Shown here: positions 54,804 to 63,338 of the stretch, piece after piece | Position numbering within the stretch: the first letter of the stretch is position 1 | Layout: each line of letters begins with the position of its first letter | NCBI RefSeq assembly: GCF_003240565.2 | Contig: NZ_CP117257.1 | Location: forward strand, 372,001-436,000 | Direction: 5' to 3' | Source: Rhizobium tumorigenes | GTDB taxonomy: Bacteria; Pseudomonadota; Alphaproteobacteria; Rhizobiales; Rhizobiaceae | DNA: 64,000 nucleotides | Translations under genes and position numbers: made by a program | Notes under the pieces: model-generated | Told to the model about the DNA's origin: nothing | The model's database searches: none | The model's input: only the letters and a program-made list of their open reading frames with translations

Positions 54804-55889
54804 TTAATTATTTTCATCGGGCGCGGCCTCTAGCCCGTGGATGACCGCCGTCAGGCTGCGCTGCCGCTTGGCACGAGGCGCTAGATCCGTGGAAGCGCCG
54901 CGTACATTCGTTGCATACTCCAGGATCAGCTGACGGGCGACCTCACCCTCCTCACTGCCGTCCGAGGCGGGCAGGCTGTTTGCGACGGCTAGAGAAACCT
55001 GAGCGAGGAACGATTCGTACTTGTCCGCAAAGTCCGCAATTGGCAGTAGGCGTTTTTCCTGGAGAACGAAGTAAGCCCACAAAGTGTAGAAGTGACTTTG
55101 AACCTTAATCTGATCCCTTAGCTCACCCTTCAAAGCGAGAAGCGAGCGGACGTGCCCCTTTACCCTTTCAAGCTTGGCCATAATGTCATCCTCGACGAAT
55201 TCGGGGAGTTCGCTCGTATCCTCGTATTCGGCATAAAATTCATTGAGCGCATCCTGGTCGAAGCCGGTAATCGCGTCCTTAAGCAGGATGTAGATCAGCT
55301 CTGAAATGAACTGGACATCCGACATTCGCTTGGCGCGAGCCGTCGTGACGATCCCGAAATCTTTCCATTCCTGCTTTTCCGCTTCAGCCTCGGCGAGCGA
55401 AATCAGCCATCCATCATAGCGGGCGTGGCGCATCTCCTGCTCGGTAAGCTTCCTGGAATTGCGGTTGATCCGCTCGAATGTATTCTTAAGCGCCGCATCG
55501 CCCGTATCCGGGAGCATTTCGACGATCAGCACGTAATTCCAGAAGCGCTCGCGCGTGCCGCGCTCCAGATCGTCCCAGCGCTTGCGCTGAAGGTTCAAAT
55601 CGGAGAAGTCGTCAGGAATTCTAACTTTGTTCGTCGCGAAATCGATGATGGTTTGCAGCCGTTGCTTGCCATCCACCACATGGTAAGTCGCCCGGCCGTT
55701 TTCGCTCAGAGATTTGTGAAGAAAAACCGGCGGAGCCGGATAGTTGTTGAGGATGGTGTCTATGAAATATCGCTTGTCCCGCGGCGACCAGACGCTTTTG
55801 CGCTGGTAAGGTGGATTCAGGTCAAGCTGACCCTTCTCATTCAGGTCCAGAAACCAGCTGATATCTTGCGTTGTAAGGGATCTGGCCAT
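54804..55889 (-). CDS. DUF262 protein, first gene of the RelA-like/HEPN operon
   Basis: The 361-residue protein starts MARSLTTQDISWFLDLNEKG. The DUF262 (ParB/GmrS-like) domain is clear: LDLNPPYQRKSVWSPRDKRY, VFLHKSLSENGRATYHVVDG, then KQRLQTIIDF, where DGKQR replaces the usual DGQQR, and AALKNTFERINRNSRKLTEQE. No DUF1524/HNH domain follows, so this is the S-type half without a nuclease. It ends 17 bases before the RelA/SpoT-like start and so probably shares its transcript. DUF262 proteins use NTP hydrolysis to steer a partner effector. Confidence 0.85.
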   Translation of the reverse strand: MARSLTTQDISWFLDLNEKGQLDLNPPYQRKSVWSPRDKRYFIDTILNNYPAPPVFLHKSLSENGRATYHVVDGKQRLQTIIDFATNKVRIPDDFSDLNLQRKRWDDLERGTRERFWNYVLIVEMLPDTGDAALKNTFERINRNSRKLTEQEMRHARYDGWLISLAEAEAEKQEWKDFGIVTTARAKRMSDVQFISELIYILLKDAITGFDQDALNEFYAEYEDTSELPEFVEDDIMAKLERVKGHVRSLLALKGELRDQIKVQSHFYTLWAYFVLQEKRLLPIADFADKYESFLAQVSLAVANSLPASDGSEEGEVARQLILEYATNVRGASTDLAPRAKRQRSLTAVIHGLEAAPDENN

Positions 55890-56028
55890 GCGATCATAAT
55901 TCCGGGGAGCTTGTTATGGAGGGTGTCCAGACTGAGCGTACGTTGTCGCTGCTCTACCCGTCAAGCTGGCGATCAGGTATGAATCCGGGGAAAAAGTTGC
56001 AGATACCGCATTGTTTGACGGTAATTAG

Positions 56029-57442
56029 CATTACAGTTGCAGTTTTAGTTTCAAATGAGCGCGTCGTGCGGCAGCTTGATGCGCTCGTCTCCAACATGAC
56101 CATGCGATGATGTGGGCGGGCTTTATACGCCGCTGGGCAAGCTTATTCGCAATGCGTCGGACCTCTTGGATGGACCAGCGGATCAGATCGTGATGGTCGG
56201 CATCCTCAGTCTTTTTTGGGGTGCCGCATTATTGGCGCGATATCGGATCACAGCCATCATTGCGAAGGCGAGCATGACGAGCGACACATGGCGATGCCAG
56301 CCATGCCACGAGCGGGTCTCGTTATGATCGAGGCCGAGTTCGTTCTTGGCTGTCTCGAAGCTATCTTCGATTGCCCAACGGTGACCTTCGACGGATACGA
56401 GCGTCTGAATGCCTGTTCCGGCCGGGCACCAAGTCGTGAAGAATGCGAGGTCGCCATCGCTGATATTGCGCCGGATCAACAAGCCGCGCGTCCAAAGCCC
56501 GGTTTGCGTATCACTGTATTCGTCGGCATCGAGATCGACCAGTTCGCAGTAGGCCCAGTCATGAAGCCGCGCGCCTTTTGTGCCATCGCCAGCGGAAAGG
56601 CGATGCCATGCAGCCGGATCGAGATCACGGGCAATCTCAAGAGCGGTTCCTGCGACGAAAGGCTTACCAGACCAAGCGCCAAAATGATGGTCGGATTTAA
56701 CCCCAAGAACGTAACCTTTGCAGGCTCGGCGCAGCGCTCCTTCGACGTCTCCGACGCCATACACCGCATCTGCTGCCACCCATGAAAACGGCACTTTGGC
56801 TGTCAGCGCCCGCCGAATCATATCGACAGCGAGGGCAGGCTTGGTAGCGAAGGCTACAGCTTCAGGAACATGAGCGGCGGCAACCCTTGCCGGATCGCTG
56901 GTCCAACTCTTTGGCAAGTACAAGGCTCGATCGATAAAGGCATGACCACGATCGGAAACATAGGCGGTGAACACACCGATTTGGCAGTTCGTTACCTTGC
57001 CCGCTGACCCTGTATATTGACGTGAAACACCGCAAGATGTCTTGCCCTGCTTGAGGAAGCCGGTCTCATCAATGACCAGGACCGCATCATCTGTGGCAAG
57101 GTGCTCCACAACATACTCGCGCACAATGTCGCGAAGTCCGTCTGCGTCCCAGCGTCCACGACCCAAGATGGCTTGCTGTCGCCACGGACCAGGATCGCCA
57201 GCCGCCTCAGCGCGCATCCAACCTGTCTTACGGCGCTCATCACCTAACAAGCCGTCCAGGAAAAGGTTCGCAGATGCTGCAACGCGCTCCTGCGTAAACA
57301 ATCCGCGCATACGCGCCTTAACTTCACGCAGCGACGATGCCCAAAGTTCCAACGTTGTCTCGATCGATGCACCCATCATCCATGACCTCCGAATCATGGA
57401 GGCCTATAGATTCAGAACTTGTAAAAATACGCAACTGTAATG
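56029..57442 (-). mobile_element. IS701-family insertion sequence, complete (1414 bp)
   Basis: Terminal repeats CATTACAGTTGC (56029-56040) and GCAACTGTAATG (57431-57442) are perfect inverse copies. TTAG flanks both sides (56025-56028 and 57443-57446), the YTAR duplication of the IS701 family. It sits between the DUF262 operon and the restriction-modification genes and does not seem to break a gene. The same element starts the window. Confidence 0.93.
56183..57397 (-). CDS. IS701-family transposase
   Basis: The 404-residue protein starts MIRRSWMMGASIETTLELWA. Typical IS701 (DDE_5) blocks are AVLVIDETGFLKQGKTSCGV (first Asp), GKVTNCQIGVFTAYVSDRGH, VPFSWVAADAVYGVGDVEGA (second Asp) and VEGHRWAIEDSFETAKNELG (Glu region). 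The frame is intact, so the element may move. Confidence 0.93.
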   Translation of the reverse strand: MIRRSWMMGASIETTLELWASSLREVKARMRGLFTQERVAASANLFLDGLLGDERRKTGWMRAEAAGDPGPWRQQAILGRGRWDADGLRDIVREYVVEHLATDDAVLVIDETGFLKQGKTSCGVSRQYTGSAGKVTNCQIGVFTAYVSDRGHAFIDRALYLPKSWTSDPARVAAAHVPEAVAFATKPALAVDMIRRALTAKVPFSWVAADAVYGVGDVEGALRRACKGYVLGVKSDHHFGAWSGKPFVAGTALEIARDLDPAAWHRLSAGDGTKGARLHDWAYCELVDLDADEYSDTQTGLWTRGLLIRRNISDGDLAFFTTWCPAGTGIQTLVSVEGHRWAIEDSFETAKNELGLDHNETRSWHGWHRHVSLVMLAFAMMAVIRYRANNAAPQKRLRMPTITI

Positions 57443-57575
57443 TTAGGCTGTGCAACGCGGGGCGGCCGAGCGTGTACCTCGCCTGAACGCCGCGTGACAA
57501 ACTACATGGCTCAAGAAAAATCTCTTGAATACGCGTGGCTGCAGAAGGCCTCGGGTGGCGCTCTGGTCAGGCTCG

Positions 57576-58661
57576 TCAGATTTTCGAGAGATTGCCAAGC
57601 GTCGCGCCGCCATCCGCGCCGTCGCGCATGACAACGATCTGCGCCGGCTCTGAAAGGAACCACGCGAACGAACCCCAAGAAAGGGCCGAGACAGTTTTGC
57701 GGAATCCGGACGACTCTCGATCCTGGTAGGCAGTCAGGAACGTAACCTGCTCGCGCGGGAAGCCTGCAGCGTCGGTCAGCTGGTAGAGCGCTTCCCGCCT
57801 GCGGTCCGTGATTGGACCGTCGGTCGCCACGACTTCGACGAATACGAGCAGAGGGTGCGCGCCCGACAGATCGACTAGGATCAAGTCCGGCAGGTTTTTG
57901 TCAGCCTCGATCTTCAGTCCAATCGCGGAAGCTAGCTTGTCGTCTTTGGCAACGACCTTGTTACCGCTCTCGCTGAGCCAGAGAACCGCGGGCTGTCCAA
58001 GGAACCGCGGCGCGAACTCTTCTACGACTGCTTTCGAAATAATGGAGCTTGGGCCCGGGGCCAGGTTACGCGTTTCCTTGTTCGGAAACGTCACCAGCAC
58101 GCCGGCGCCCCCGCCGGCTGCACCAGAAAGCATGATAGACACGCGGGCCAGCGCGAGTTTGCTGAGATGCGTGGTTTGGAATGCGGCAATGGCAGTTTCG
58201 AGGGCTTCGCCCTCGAGCACCGGATCGAACAGCGCCGCAAAATCGGTTTTGAGCTGGTAGCGCGGCAGGCCAGATGTGGTCGGTAGGTCTTCGCGCTTCA
58301 AGACCGCCCCAATTGCAACCAGCCCCTCGCGCAGCGTCTCGTCCCGGATCGGCTCGCGGCTGTTGTCCGCATACCAGCGATCGCCGGATGGCAGCCCATT
58401 CTTCTGCCGCAGCAACCTCACATAGGCATCGCGATCGGTCTGGTCGGCAAGCGCCGCCTGTTGGTTGGTCATACGATAGACATGGGCCGGCCCAAGGTAT
58501 CGGTCCGAACCCTCAACCGCAGAGATATACAGCGCCACAAAGATTGTTTTCGCCGCCATTTCGCGAATGCAGTAACCCCGGTTGGGCGTGCCTTCCGGAA
58601 AAATCAGCGGCAGCCGCTCGGCGACCAGCGTCCAGGGAACGTAGATTGGTACGCCTGCCAT
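57576..58661 (-). CDS. BsuBI/PstI-type restriction endonuclease
   Basis: The 361-residue type II endonuclease starts at ATG 58661 (MAGVPIYVPWTLVAERLPLI), six bases from the methylase stop. The N-terminal wing (GYCIREMAAKTIFVALYISA) and the C-terminal nuclease part with LPDLILVDLSGAHPLLVFVE and VVATDGPITDRRREAL follow the BsuBI/PstI family, where D...E-V-V is the metal site. Known members cut CTGCAG. The REase is read behind its methyltransferase as one unit. Specificity is inferred from the family only. Confidence 0.86.
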   Translation of the reverse strand: MAGVPIYVPWTLVAERLPLIFPEGTPNRGYCIREMAAKTIFVALYISAVEGSDRYLGPAHVYRMTNQQAALADQTDRDAYVRLLRQKNGLPSGDRWYADNSREPIRDETLREGLVAIGAVLKREDLPTTSGLPRYQLKTDFAALFDPVLEGEALETAIAAFQTTHLSKLALARVSIMLSGAAGGGAGVLVTFPNKETRNLAPGPSSIISKAVVEEFAPRFLGQPAVLWLSESGNKVVAKDDKLASAIGLKIEADKNLPDLILVDLSGAHPLLVFVEVVATDGPITDRRREALYQLTDAAGFPREQVTFLTAYQDRESSGFRKTVSALSWGSFAWFLSEPAQIVVMRDGADGGATLGNLSKI

Positions 58662-58663
58662 CT

Positions 58664-60487
58664 TCAGACTACGCCCGCCATGCCATAGAGTCGGTCGCAC
58701 TCGGCTTCGAGCATCGATTTGGCAGCGCCTCGCTTGATAAGGGCGGCAAGGGGTTTTAACGCCACCGGGTCAGGTAACGGGATCGACTCCAGCTCATACG
58801 CGGACACGGCGACGCTGCCGCTGACGCAGCGAAACGCGCTGTCGGCTGCTGCGCTGTTGAGGAAAACCGCAATCACGTCTGGTGAAATTACGGGTTTTTG
58901 TATGATCGGCCGAACCATGTTCAGATGGTTTTCGATCACCACCGCGCCGTGTTTGGCGATGAATTCTTCCGGCAATGCTGCCGCGATCAGCCTCCGGTTC
59001 TGCTCTTTGGCAGTGGTCCTCTGCAACAGGACGCAGGGCTCGCGGGTGATGAGCCACTCGTCCCCGGCCTTGGGCAGGAAATACGGCTCGTGGTTCTTCT
59101 TCTCCGCTCGGAAGATGAATTGGCCGTCAGCGGTGATGGATTCTGCCCAGATCAATGGCAACCGGCTCTTGCCTGGCCTGCTCTGCAGTTGTGGCTTGAA
59201 TCGGTTCCACACGAGTGGCCCGGTGGAGACGCCGTAGCCCCAGTCGGCAAGACGGTGTGGCATCTCGCGAAGGCGCTCTATCAAGACAGCCTGTTGGGGC
59301 GTGCGGGGTAGAAGCCAGGGTTGCGAGGCATCGTCGGGCAGGACGAACGGACCGGCTGGAGAAATCGTCAGGGTGTCGTTTGGGCCGGTCATGACCTCGA
59401 AGGCCTGCGCCTGTGCTCTGCCTCCCACCTGCCTGTAGGTTGTCAGGAGCGTTTCCTGCAACACGCCCTCAAAAACGCCTTTGCGGAGCGCGACGAAGTC
59501 GGCCGTCACAGGCTGCGCCTGGCGGCCGATGAGGCTGCGGAGATTCTTGAAATATTCGCCGGCGAGGAAGCTGGTCGGCGTTACATAAGCAAGCACGCCG
59601 CCCTGCTTCACATGTGACAAAGCAAGATCGGTGAAAAGGCCGTAGAGATTGGCATGACCGTAGAGGCTTCGCTTGAACCGCTCGCGCACTTCTGTGTCAA
59701 GCTTGACGCGGCCATAGGGCGGGTTGCCGATCACGAGGTCGAAACGGTCGCGCGCCTGCGGGGGACGACGTTTCAACGTGTCGCATACCGTCACAACAAC
59801 AGGCAGGCTGCGGCCCGCCTTGCGGCAGACCGGCAGCATCACGGCGTCAAGCGTTACCTGCGACAGCCAGGCAGCGAAGGAATCTATTTCATAGCCGCGC
59901 AGCCTGCTGCCGATATTCTCGACGAGGATCGCCGGGGTAACGTCAGGCAGGGCATCAAGGATGCGCCGGGCCGCAGGGGCAAGGAAAGCTCCTCCCCCGC
60001 ATGCAGGATCAAGTACCCGGCAGGATTTCCAGTCGACGCCGGCATTCGTCGCCTGGTCGAGCATACGCGCGGTCAAAGGCGGCGGGGTATAAAAGACGCC
60101 AAACGACGCGCGGAAAGACGACGGCAACATGCCGGTATAAGTCAGGCCGATCGCATAGGCTGCGGTTTCTGGATCGAAGGTGGCCGCTGCGCTGCCAATG
60201 CTGTCTGCCGAGGCTGCAGCAGGGTCCGGCAGATGATCGAGATAGGGAACCGGCGAAAGGAAGGGACGGAGCGGAAATTTTCTGTCGTTCTCCGTGATGG
60301 AAGACCACCAGGCAGCGACCAGCCGGTAGCAGAAAGCCCGCGCGAGGCCGAGCCGCTCCGTTTCGGGCGTCGCCTCGGCCAGAGCCCGCGCCATAATCCG
60401 CGCGGCGTTCAGCGTATCCGCCGGGGAGCCCGTCTCAAGCGCTGCAATAGAGGTTTTTGAAACGATCATGGGCGCGGACTTTTTCAT
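58664..60487 (-). CDS. N6-adenine DNA methyltransferase of the BsuBI/PstI-type system
   Basis: The 607-residue methylase starts at ATG 60487 (MKKSAPMIVSKTSIAALETG), behind AAGGTGG. A TTG eight codons upstream is possible. Motif X-like FGVFYTPPPLTARML precedes motif I VLDPACGGGAFLAPAA, motif II/III GYEIDSFAAWLSQVTLDAVM, and motif IV RFDLVIGNPPYGRV, the NPPY of N6-adenine enzymes. A C-terminal target-recognition part has STGPLVWNRFKPQL. It protects host DNA from the endonuclease encoded directly behind it. Confidence 0.9.
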   Translation of the reverse strand: MKKSAPMIVSKTSIAALETGSPADTLNAARIMARALAEATPETERLGLARAFCYRLVAAWWSSITENDRKFPLRPFLSPVPYLDHLPDPAAASADSIGSAAATFDPETAAYAIGLTYTGMLPSSFRASFGVFYTPPPLTARMLDQATNAGVDWKSCRVLDPACGGGAFLAPAARRILDALPDVTPAILVENIGSRLRGYEIDSFAAWLSQVTLDAVMLPVCRKAGRSLPVVVTVCDTLKRRPPQARDRFDLVIGNPPYGRVKLDTEVRERFKRSLYGHANLYGLFTDLALSHVKQGGVLAYVTPTSFLAGEYFKNLRSLIGRQAQPVTADFVALRKGVFEGVLQETLLTTYRQVGGRAQAQAFEVMTGPNDTLTISPAGPFVLPDDASQPWLLPRTPQQAVLIERLREMPHRLADWGYGVSTGPLVWNRFKPQLQSRPGKSRLPLIWAESITADGQFIFRAEKKNHEPYFLPKAGDEWLITREPCVLLQRTTAKEQNRRLIAAALPEEFIAKHGAVVIENHLNMVRPIIQKPVISPDVIAVFLNSAAADSAFRCVSGSVAVSAYELESIPLPDPVALKPLAALIKRGAAKSMLEAECDRLYGMAGVV

Positions 60488-60769
60488 TTGATTGTATGCC
60501 ACCTTATGCAATCTGCCTTAATGAATAAGACAACGGTTCGCGCGCCGTGAGCTTTAGTCAAGTCGAACATGTTCGTCCACCTTCGTCAACGTGATTTGAT
60601 CGAACGCAGCTCCGTCCGGCGACCCAAACTTTCATATTATTCTATTCCGGGATGCCCGCGAGTAGTACACTACCATCAGCAGCGCGCGCTCACAGAGTTT
60701 TTGGGGATCGCGAAAATCCATCCGGTCTCCAATAAAGGCGCCAAACGCGTCAGGGTGCACTTTGGGCGA

Positions 60770-61738
60770 TCAGTCGCGTCGCCAGAAACGCCAGAAATGG
60801 GGATCGCTTCGATACCAGGCCAACAGGTCACCAGCCAGTTCTCGTATTTCGTCCGAATATACCTCGCTTTTGCTGATAACCTCGAAAATTGCCGGCGTGT
60901 CTGCGCCTTTTCCGAACAGTGGCATTAGGCTGTAACCGAGGCTTGGCCGCTCGAAGTCTCGGTCAGGCAGCATCATGAGAATTTTTGCTATTTCGCGAGG
61001 CCCAAATTTCAATACCTCCCGAATAGCGGGACCTCGAATTTCAGACGGGATCTCGTTTCCCCAATATCCGATGTTGTCGTGACCTAACAACATAGCCAGC
61101 GATATGGCGACCTCAATTGACAGCTGGTCGGCCGATCTGGCCAGAAAGGTTTCAATCAAACAACTCCAAGTCTCAGATCGACAGCGGTGCCGTGCCCTGA
61201 TTGCGCGGACACCGAGGTCGTGGGTCTCCTGATCGTCAGATGTCACCCAGGTGCATAAGCGATCGACGGGAGCGCGCGGAGCCTCTCCGAGCAGTGTTGG
61301 CATCAATATTGACTCGAAATCTTCCTTGTTGAATTCATTCCACAAGCTCTTCTTGAAAGAGATTGATGTCCCCGTTTGGCTGTTCGAGCGCCGGAATTCT
61401 CGGGCCGCCTTTCGTAAGTCGATCCACCAAGCACGTTGCTGTTCGGGATCAAAAACGATACCGATGGTGTCAAGATCGTGTTCCGCGTAAAAGAAGAGAT
61501 GGTCGGCAGAGGCTGGTATCGTGCACTTCATCGGCGACAAATAGCTCACCCCCGACTTGATTTGTACCGCGATCTCTCGGGGTCGAATCTGGCCATCGAT
61601 CACCAGCATGATCGTAGCGTCGTGCCCATAGTCGTGCTGAAGGTTTATCTCCTTAAATAGGCTGCCAGCACTCTCTACGGCGATGCGTACAAAGTTAACG
61701 CCGGCGCGTTCGGTAGTCAAATTCCCGCGCGGTTTCAT
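60770..61738 (-). CDS. DUF4365 domain protein
   Basis: The 322-residue protein starts MKPRGNLTTERAGVNFVRIA behind AAGGA. The N-terminal DUF4365 part (ESAGSLFKEINLQHDYGHDA, then REIAVQIKSGVSYLSP) has the D...E-x-x-Q-x-K layout of PD-(D/E)xK nucleases, here EIAVQIKSG. The C-terminal half is helical and looks like HEAT-type repeats (TWVTSDDQETHDLGVRAIRA, LSIEVAISLAMLLGHDNIGY). The role is unknown. Its position beside the RM genes suggests defence. Confidence 0.72.
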   Translation of the reverse strand: MKPRGNLTTERAGVNFVRIAVESAGSLFKEINLQHDYGHDATIMLVIDGQIRPREIAVQIKSGVSYLSPMKCTIPASADHLFFYAEHDLDTIGIVFDPEQQRAWWIDLRKAAREFRRSNSQTGTSISFKKSLWNEFNKEDFESILMPTLLGEAPRAPVDRLCTWVTSDDQETHDLGVRAIRARHRCRSETWSCLIETFLARSADQLSIEVAISLAMLLGHDNIGYWGNEIPSEIRGPAIREVLKFGPREIAKILMMLPDRDFERPSLGYSLMPLFGKGADTPAIFEVISKSEVYSDEIRELAGDLLAWYRSDPHFWRFWRRD

Positions 61739-61749
61739 ACGACGTTCCT

Positions 61750-62001
61750 TTACGTTTGGATTAATAGCTGGATGGTCGACTTAGCACCTATCTTGGGAAT
61801 CATTTCGAACGGAAAGAGCTGCGCGTGCCGGTTATGTTCGTCCTGGTTTGGTAAGGATGAATCTCTTTCGCTCGGATCCCAATGCTCTAGCCCCATGTCC
61901 CCTCCATTCACATAAGACGGTTCTTCATTGCTATCTGAGAATAGAACCGCTGAATTATCAAGTTTACGGCGCCGCAGCGCGATCCACCTTTTTTTTGTCA
62001 T
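61750..62001 (-). CDS. Small hypothetical protein
   Basis: This is an 83-residue frame from ATG 62001 (MTKKRWIALRRRKLDNSAVL), basic at the N-terminus and acidic in the middle (FSDSNEEPSYVNGGDMGLEH). An upstream ATG at 62073 would add 24 residues. It ends 11 bases before the DUF4365 gene on the same strand, so it may be its upstream partner. No family recognised. Confidence 0.45.
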   Translation of the reverse strand: MTKKRWIALRRRKLDNSAVLFSDSNEEPSYVNGGDMGLEHWDPSERDSSLPNQDEHNRHAQLFPFEMIPKIGAKSTIQLLIQT

Positions 62002-62094
62002 GAAAGCTTCGCGCCCAACGTGGGGGCAATCAAATTTGCATAGTCGCCTCCGCCAATGCCGGAACCCAGTCATTCCTTATGGGTCGCCACAAAA

Positions 62095-63225
62095 CTAAAT
62101 TATTCCCCACGCCCGAAACCTCCCCCTCCCCGTCATCTCGCGCAAGCCCAGTTCCAGAACGATCCGCCGCGCGGCCTGCGGTGTGACGTCGAGTGTCTTG
62201 GCCACCATCCCGGCCGACACCAATGGCTTCGCCATCACCAATTCAATGAGGTCCGGCAACCTCGAGGAAGTGCGCCTCCCCTGCAGTTTCCGGTCCAACA
62301 GTGTCCGAGCCAGTGCCAGGCGGTCATGCTCTTTCATGCCGATCTCGGCGGCCGCGATCAGACCGTGGGCGATGGCCAGCAGACGGGTCTCGCGATCGCG
62401 ATGCCGGCGCCGATCGACGGGAATAGTTTTCAGGCCAAGATTGATGGCGGCGAGATGCGCGCCTGACGTGATGCCGGCCTGACGCAGGATGGATGCACAA
62501 AACAGCCGGCCAAGCCAAGGCGCGTGCTGAAGGACCGAAAGCTCGTTCCAGGCATCGAGGGCGACCACCGCCTGCAGTACCGCCGGCAGATGTTCGGCCT
62601 GACGCACTACACCACGCCATTCCTCCAGCCGCTCGTCCTCATCCCAGTCGAGATCATAGACGAGAGGGTCTCGTTCGCGGGTATCGGCCCGCCCGGGCTG
62701 CCTCGCCTGCTCGATCGCGGCGTCAGAGCGCACGAGCAGCGCGTCGATGGCAGCATAATCGACGCCGGGAAGATTTTCGCCGTCATCACCATCCTCCGCC
62801 GGCCCTTCCGGATCGATTGCGGCGGCGGGCCGGATAGCGGCAGCCGTCCCCTCCTCGTCCGCGGCAGCCGACAAAATCTCCGGCGTCTGGCGGAGCGTCC
62901 GCAAACCGTCGGCGGACAGCGCCCAATCCGAAGATTGGCCGGCGATCCGCCGACGCGTGCGCAGGACGTCGCGGGCGATTGTCAGCTCATGGGTGGGTGT
63001 GCGAATATCGCGGGTGTCATCATGGAGGACGAGGTCTTCGAGATGGACGAGTTCGCCGTCGATCCACAGCGAGGCGCAGGCGTCGGTGAATTGGGATCGC
63101 TCGATCCATCCCTGGCCGACCGGTGAGCGGGCGACGCGCTCATCGAGACGCGCCAGTTCGGTACACGCTTGAAAAGCCGGCTCCAAAAGCGCTGTCATGC
63201 TGATTTTCGCGAGATCGTAAGCCAA
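62095..63225 (-). CDS. RHE_PE00001/DUF1612-type plasmid protein
   Basis: The 376-residue protein starts at TTG 63225 (MAYDLAKISMTALLEPAFQA). It then has LARLDERVARSPVGQGWIER and CASLWIDGELVHLEDLVLHD, THELTIARDVLRTRRRIA, a long acidic linker, and the DUF1612 part (WLGRLFCASILRQAGITSGA, HLAAINLGLKTIP). A C-terminal helix-turn-helix (VSAGMVAKTLDVTPQAARRI) follows. This family is confined to rhizobial plasmids, where it is often near repABC. The function is unknown, with DNA binding likely from the helix-turn-helix. ATG 63198 is an alternative start. Confidence 0.85.
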   Translation of the reverse strand: MAYDLAKISMTALLEPAFQACTELARLDERVARSPVGQGWIERSQFTDACASLWIDGELVHLEDLVLHDDTRDIRTPTHELTIARDVLRTRRRIAGQSSDWALSADGLRTLRQTPEILSAAADEEGTAAAIRPAAAIDPEGPAEDGDDGENLPGVDYAAIDALLVRSDAAIEQARQPGRADTRERDPLVYDLDWDEDERLEEWRGVVRQAEHLPAVLQAVVALDAWNELSVLQHAPWLGRLFCASILRQAGITSGAHLAAINLGLKTIPVDRRRHRDRETRLLAIAHGLIAAAEIGMKEHDRLALARTLLDRKLQGRRTSSRLPDLIELVMAKPLVSAGMVAKTLDVTPQAARRIVLELGLREMTGRGRFRAWGII

Positions 63226-63311
63226 TGAAATTATGGTAAATGATTTGTTAAAGGAACTCTATCTGAATATTACAGTTCGCCACATGGTACGAATGGTAGT
63301 CGGCTCTCTAA

Positions 63312-63338
63312 CCATCGATAAGTATCCCTTATCGATGG
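63312..63338. promoter_or_regulatory. Perfect palindrome upstream of the RHE_PE00001-type gene
   Basis: CCATCGATAAG (63312-63322) and CTTATCGATGG (63328-63338) form a perfect 11-bp inverted repeat around a 5-base centre. No T run follows, and the size and AT content fit an operator better than a terminator. It is 87 bases upstream of the helix-turn-helix gene at 62095-63225, which could bind it. Confidence 0.55.

Noticed and set aside
1..57442. The two IS701 copies near both ends of the window, considered as a composite transposon of more than 55 kb.
   Set aside because: Each copy has its own TSD-like flank (CTAG and TTAG). They therefore inserted separately.
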